Below, one piece after another: positions 7,150-9,998 of a stretch of 9,998 nt of DNA. The position numbers and the translations under genes were made by a program. Every line of letters begins with the position of its first letter. Positions within the stretch are counted from its first letter, which is position 1. This DNA comes from Candidatus Sodaliphilus fimicaballi (GTDB lineage Bacteria > Bacteroidota > Bacteroidia > Bacteroidales > Muribaculaceae), in the NCBI GenBank assembly GCA_018065165.1, contig JAGHTV010000538.1, positions 1 through 9,998 of the forward strand, written 5' to 3'. Below the pieces are notes generated by a model. The model worked only from the letters and a program-made list of their open reading frames with translations. It was not told the DNA's origin and made no database searches.

Positions 7150-9048
7150 TTATTCTGTTTTCGCAGCTTCGCTCTCGCTGTTAGTTTTTGTTTTCTTTGG
7201 CTCGGCCTTGCCATACGCCTTTGCCGAGTAAGTTGATGTGTGACTCATCTGACTTGCCAATCCCTCGCGAGTTGTTGTTCCACGCAAGTATTTTTCAATC
7301 ATCAAACTGCCAATGGGTACACCAAATGTAGCACCAAAGCCACCGTTCTCAACATAAACTGCAACTGCAATTTTGGGATCGTTCATTGGGGCAAATCCCA
7401 TAAATGCCGAGTGGTCGCGTCCGTGAGGGTTTTGTGCTGTACCAGTCTTGCCGCATATGTCAAGGCCTGGCACATTACCCTTGCGGCAGGTACCTCCTGT
7501 TACTGCCATACGCATACCTTCAACAGCGTGTTCAAAGTATTCTCGTTGAATGCGTGTTTGGTGCTTCTCTACACTTTTCTTCAACACACCTACACCCACG
7601 ATGTTCTTTACAACATGGGGGGTGATGTAGTAACCTCTATTGGCAATTGTCGCACACAGATTGGCTATTTGTAATGGGGTGGCAAGAATCTCACCTTGCC
7701 CAATTGCATCACTGATAATTGAGTTTGAAATCCACTTGTCTTCTCCGTATATCTTGTCGTAGAATTGACTGTTGGGGATAAATCCACGACTCTCACCAGG
7801 TAGGTCTACATCAAGTCGATAACCATAGCCAAAGTCTACCATATACTGTTTCCAAGTCTCAAATGCTTTAGAGGTGCTGCCATACTTGCTGCGACTGTCA
7901 AGCATATGTTTCAAGCCCCAACAGAAGAATGCATTACATGATGTTTGCAGTGCAGGCTTGAGCGTGATGGGTGACCCGTGTCCGTGACAACCTACTCGCA
8001 ATCCTCCACTGATGAATCCTCGGTGGCAAGGATAGGCAGTGCTTGTATTTATCACCTTTTCTTGCTCAAATATCAATCCTTGAGATGGTTTAAAGGTTGA
8101 ACCGGGAGGATAAGCACCCATAATCGAACGGTCGAACAATGGCTTAAAGCGATTGTTCAATAGTTCGCTATAATTCTTACTGCGTTCTTTGCCTACAAGC
8201 AGTGCTGGATCATAGCTAGGACTTGATACCAGGGCAAGAATCTCTCCTGTCTTTGGTTCAATAGCAACAATTGCTCCAATCTTACCTCTCATCAGTTCTT
8301 CGCCAAAGGCTTGCAGCTCAATGTCTATGCTCAGATGCAAGTCATTGCCGGCGATGGGAGCAACATCGTTGGCACCATCGTTATAGTGACCTTGAATTTT
8401 TCCTAATGCGTCTCTGATTAATATTTCGCTTCCCTTGCGTCCGCGTAGGTACTTCTCGTAACTTTTCTCTACACCCAAGTCTCCTGTCAAGTCACCAGGA
8501 CGATAGTAGTCGTCATTCTCAATGTCTTTTGCATTTACCTCCCTGATGTCGCCCAGTACATTGGCAGCAACATTATAGTTATATTGCCTCAATATGCGTT
8601 GTGCAATAAAGAAGCCTGGGAATCGGTACAATTTCTCTTGTAAACGGCCGTAATCAAGGGCAGAGAGATGGTTCATGAATATTTGCTGAGTATAGGCACT
8701 ATAGCTGTGACTATTCTTCATCTTCAGCATTCGCTCATCAAATTCCTGTCTTGTGATTTGTAATGTATTGCAAAAGTCGACTGTATCAAAGGGCAATACA
8801 TCTTTGGGAATCATTACAAGGTCATATGCTGGTTGGTTATATACAATCAGTCGCCCTTTGCGATCATAGATAAGACCTCGCGATGGATAAATTATTTTTT
8901 CAATGAAGGCATTAGAGTTAGCATTCTCTTTATATTTACTGTCGCCCACCTGCAACACGAATAGCCGGGCAATGTATATCATTACCAGAACCACGATAAA
9001 ACCGCCAATGACGTATTTTCGTTTTTCTAGATTATAATCTTTTCTCAC
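7150..9048 (-). CDS. mrdA: Penicillin-binding protein 2, elongasome transpeptidase
   Basis: A class B PBP that cross-links peptidoglycan during elongation, anchored in the inner membrane by one N-terminal helix (about 12-33) with the rest periplasmic. The pedestal domain starts with YPSRGLIYDRKGRLI (54-68) and includes DLTGDLGVEKSYEKYLRG (186-203). The transpeptidase domain (about 255-590) has all three active-site motifs: STFK with nucleophile Ser317 and Lys320, SCN at 370-372, and KTGT at 534-537. Cys341, Cys354, His355/His357 and Cys371 form a likely metal-binding cluster next to the SxN motif. A Lys/Glu/Ser/Thr-rich tail (about 592-632) follows. Length is normal for PBP2. The start is GTG: an in-frame stop lies at 9058-9060, no ATG lies between it and 9048, and the first internal Met (23) is inside the membrane helix. 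The first 17 bp overlap the end of mreD, suggesting translational coupling. Confidence 0.96.
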   Translation of the reverse strand: MRKDYNLEKRKYVIGGFIVVLVMIYIARLFVLQVGDSKYKENANSNAFIEKIIYPSRGLIYDRKGRLIVYNQPAYDLVMIPKDVLPFDTVDFCNTLQITRQEFDERMLKMKNSHSYSAYTQQIFMNHLSALDYGRLQEKLYRFPGFFIAQRILRQYNYNVAANVLGDIREVNAKDIENDDYYRPGDLTGDLGVEKSYEKYLRGRKGSEILIRDALGKIQGHYNDGANDVAPIAGNDLHLSIDIELQAFGEELMRGKIGAIVAIEPKTGEILALVSSPSYDPALLVGKERSKNYSELLNNRFKPLFDRSIMGAYPPGSTFKPSQGLIFEQEKVINTSTAYPCHRGFISGGLRVGCHGHGSPITLKPALQTSCNAFFCWGLKHMLDSRSKYGSTSKAFETWKQYMVDFGYGYRLDVDLPGESRGFIPNSQFYDKIYGEDKWISNSIISDAIGQGEILATPLQIANLCATIANRGYYITPHVVKNIVGVGVLKKSVEKHQTRIQREYFEHAVEGMRMAVTGGTCRKGNVPGLDICGKTGTAQNPHGRDHSAFMGFAPMNDPKIAVAVYVENGGFGATFGVPIGSLMIEKYLRGTTTREGLASQMSHTSTYSAKAYGKAEPKKTKTNSESEAAKTE

Positions 9049-9550
9049 GTCGTGTGCTTACTAAACTGTCTATACCCAGAATGAGAATTATTGACAACAT
9101 ACTGCTGAATCCCATGCGCTCAACAGTGAGCAAGGCATCTTTTAGTGTGAATGCCTGAATAAAGAACAAGAAGATGCAATACAGGATAACCAGTGTCGAC
9201 ATATACTTGAGATAGTTGCCTATGCCCAGTGAGTCAATAGAAGGTAGGGGAGAGTTCATTTCATCTTCTCGTGACACATAGAGGTTTAGTACAGGAAGAC
9301 GCAATGCCGATACTAGCGTACATGCCAGTGCATTCATTCCTGGAGTGTTCCCAAATATGTCAACAGTGAGTCCCATCAAGAATGCTATAATGAATATCCA
9401 CACCTTTGCTAGGTTGATGGGTAGGCGAAATAGCACATAAATAAAGATAATGGGTGTCGCTACGTTGAACAAGATAATCTTGTTGCACACCACTTGTAGC
9501 AGTGTCAACACGACAAATAATACTATTGTTTGGAAAACTGTTTTTGCCAT
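9032..9550 (-). CDS. mreD: Rod shape-determining protein MreD
   Basis: A 172-residue integral membrane protein of typical MreD length with about five hydrophobic segments (near 6-22, 29-42, 49-64, 73-90 and 115-135, plus a last one at 148-161). The GLTVDIFGNTPGMNALA stretch (60-76) is the family's most recognisable element (F.xGl..D.f...pG..a). MreD works with MreC in the elongasome, where the pair influences PBP2/RodA activity; it has no known catalytic function. It lies 15 bp after mreC and its 3' end overlaps mrdA by 17 bp, in the usual mreC-mreD-mrdA order. The basic C-terminus (STRREKRL) fits a cytoplasmic end. MreD proteins diverge widely, so the assignment relies on this motif together with gene order. 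Confidence 0.93.
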   Translation of the reverse strand: MAKTVFQTIVLFVVLTLLQVVCNKIILFNVATPIIFIYVLFRLPINLAKVWIFIIAFLMGLTVDIFGNTPGMNALACTLVSALRLPVLNLYVSREDEMNSPLPSIDSLGIGNYLKYMSTLVILYCIFLFFIQAFTLKDALLTVERMGFSSMLSIILILGIDSLVSTRREKRL

Positions 9551-9565
9551 AGTTTAATTGTCTGG

Positions 9566-9998
9566 TTATTTTGTTCGTTTAGTAGAATCGTTCTCGCTTG
9601 CTTCTAGAGCTTTGAGTTCCTCACGCATATCGTTTGATATAACGCGTACTGTGCTCAACTGACTAAAATTGGTTGTCAATCTTACTTTTAGCGAAACAAA
9701 GCTGTCTGTAAGTTGTCTTGCACGGCCTTCAACCACACCCACAATTATACCCTCAGGAAATACTGATGAGTAACCACTTGTGATGATGGTATCACCCTTG
9801 GCATACTTGAGATGCTTGGGTAGTTCCTCTAGTATTGCATATTGAGGACTTCCTCCATCCCATACAAGACTGCCAAAGTACTCGCTATTCTTTAGCTTGC
9901 ACGACAATCGCATCTGTGGGTTGAGCAACGATATGATGCGAGCCGAGTGATTGCCAGTCACATTTACAATGCCTACTATGCCATTCTTGTCCACAACA
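9566..9998 (-). CDS. mreC: Rod shape-determining protein MreC, C-terminal part, 5' end outside window
   Basis: The frame stays open to the window edge, reading Val-Val before the GTG at 9994, so that GTG is an internal valine codon and not a start. About 143 residues are visible, covering the periplasmic beta-rich MreC domain. The opening VVDKNGIVGIV matches the usual 'GVv...GvVG.V' strand. LPKHLKYAKGDTIITSG followed by FPEGIIVGVV carries the conserved 'GD.i.TSG....fP.Gi.vG.v' signature. The N-terminal membrane helix and coiled coil lie beyond the window. MreC is a periplasmic scaffold that contacts PBP2 and, with MreD, sets elongasome activity. The visible end is a charged tail (MREELKALEASENDSTKRTK). 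It is the first gene of the visible operon, and mreB would be expected next beyond 9998. Confidence 0.95.
   Translation of the reverse strand, partial: VVDKNGIVGIVNVTGNHSARIISLLNPQMRLSCKLKNSEYFGSLVWDGGSPQYAILEELPKHLKYAKGDTIITSGYSSVFPEGIIVGVVEGRARQLTDSFVSLKVRLTTNFSQLSTVRVISNDMREELKALEASENDSTKRTK

Noticed and set aside
7240..7674. Plus-strand open frames opposite mrdA (144 and 73 codons)
   Set aside because: They are antisense to the conserved transpeptidase domain, Cys/His/Thr-rich and without recognisable motifs; they are shadows of the real gene.
9994..9998. GTG at 9994 as the start of a short mreC
   Set aside because: The frame continues to the window edge and the MreC membrane helix and coiled coil are still missing, so the gene begins outside.

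Overview
The window suggests a member of the Bacteroidota, most likely order Bacteroidales (Bacteroides/Prevotella/Muribaculaceae-like). The reasons are the mreC-mreD-mrdA-rodA order with family-typical sequences, a DUF4855-type secreted protein, moderate-to-low GC, and the lack of recognisable Shine-Dalgarno sequences before any of the complete genes. I cannot name the genus from sequence alone.

Layout. Two gene blocks converge on a shared hairpin. The left block (2-5590, + strand) is the downstream end of a surface-polysaccharide (capsule/EPS) biosynthesis cluster. It contains the 3' part of a GT-A (GT2-type) glycosyltransferase, an EpsG/Wzy-like polymerase, a GT4 glycosyltransferase, a secreted DUF4855-type protein with a predicted glycosidase-like fold, and a Wzx-type flippase. 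Intergenic gaps are 3-17 bp, so this is one transcription unit whose promoter lies left of the window. A perfect 19-bp stem with a 4-nt loop (5610-5651) lies between the two blocks and can terminate transcription from both sides.

The right block (5671-9998, - strand) is the rod-shape/elongasome operon, read right to left: mreC (5' end outside the window), mreD, mrdA (PBP2) and rodA. mreD and mrdA overlap by 17 bp, and mrdA uses a GTG start. mreB would be expected just beyond position 9998. The block is visibly less AT-rich than the polysaccharide cluster, which fits a conserved core operon next to an accessory locus.

How the genes work together. In the left block, glycosyltransferases build a lipid-linked repeat unit on the inner face of the inner membrane, the Wzx-type protein flips it, and the EpsG-like protein polymerises it. 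The secreted DUF4855 protein is the unexplained member and may trim, modify or bind the polymer. In the right block, RodA (SEDS glycan polymerase) and PBP2 (transpeptidase) build lateral-wall peptidoglycan under MreC/MreD control.

There are no RNA genes, insertion sequences, CRISPR arrays or gene-free stretches over 300 bases. I see no clearly new multi-gene system. The best candidates for follow-up are the DUF4855 protein in the polysaccharide cluster and the Cys/His cluster in PBP2.
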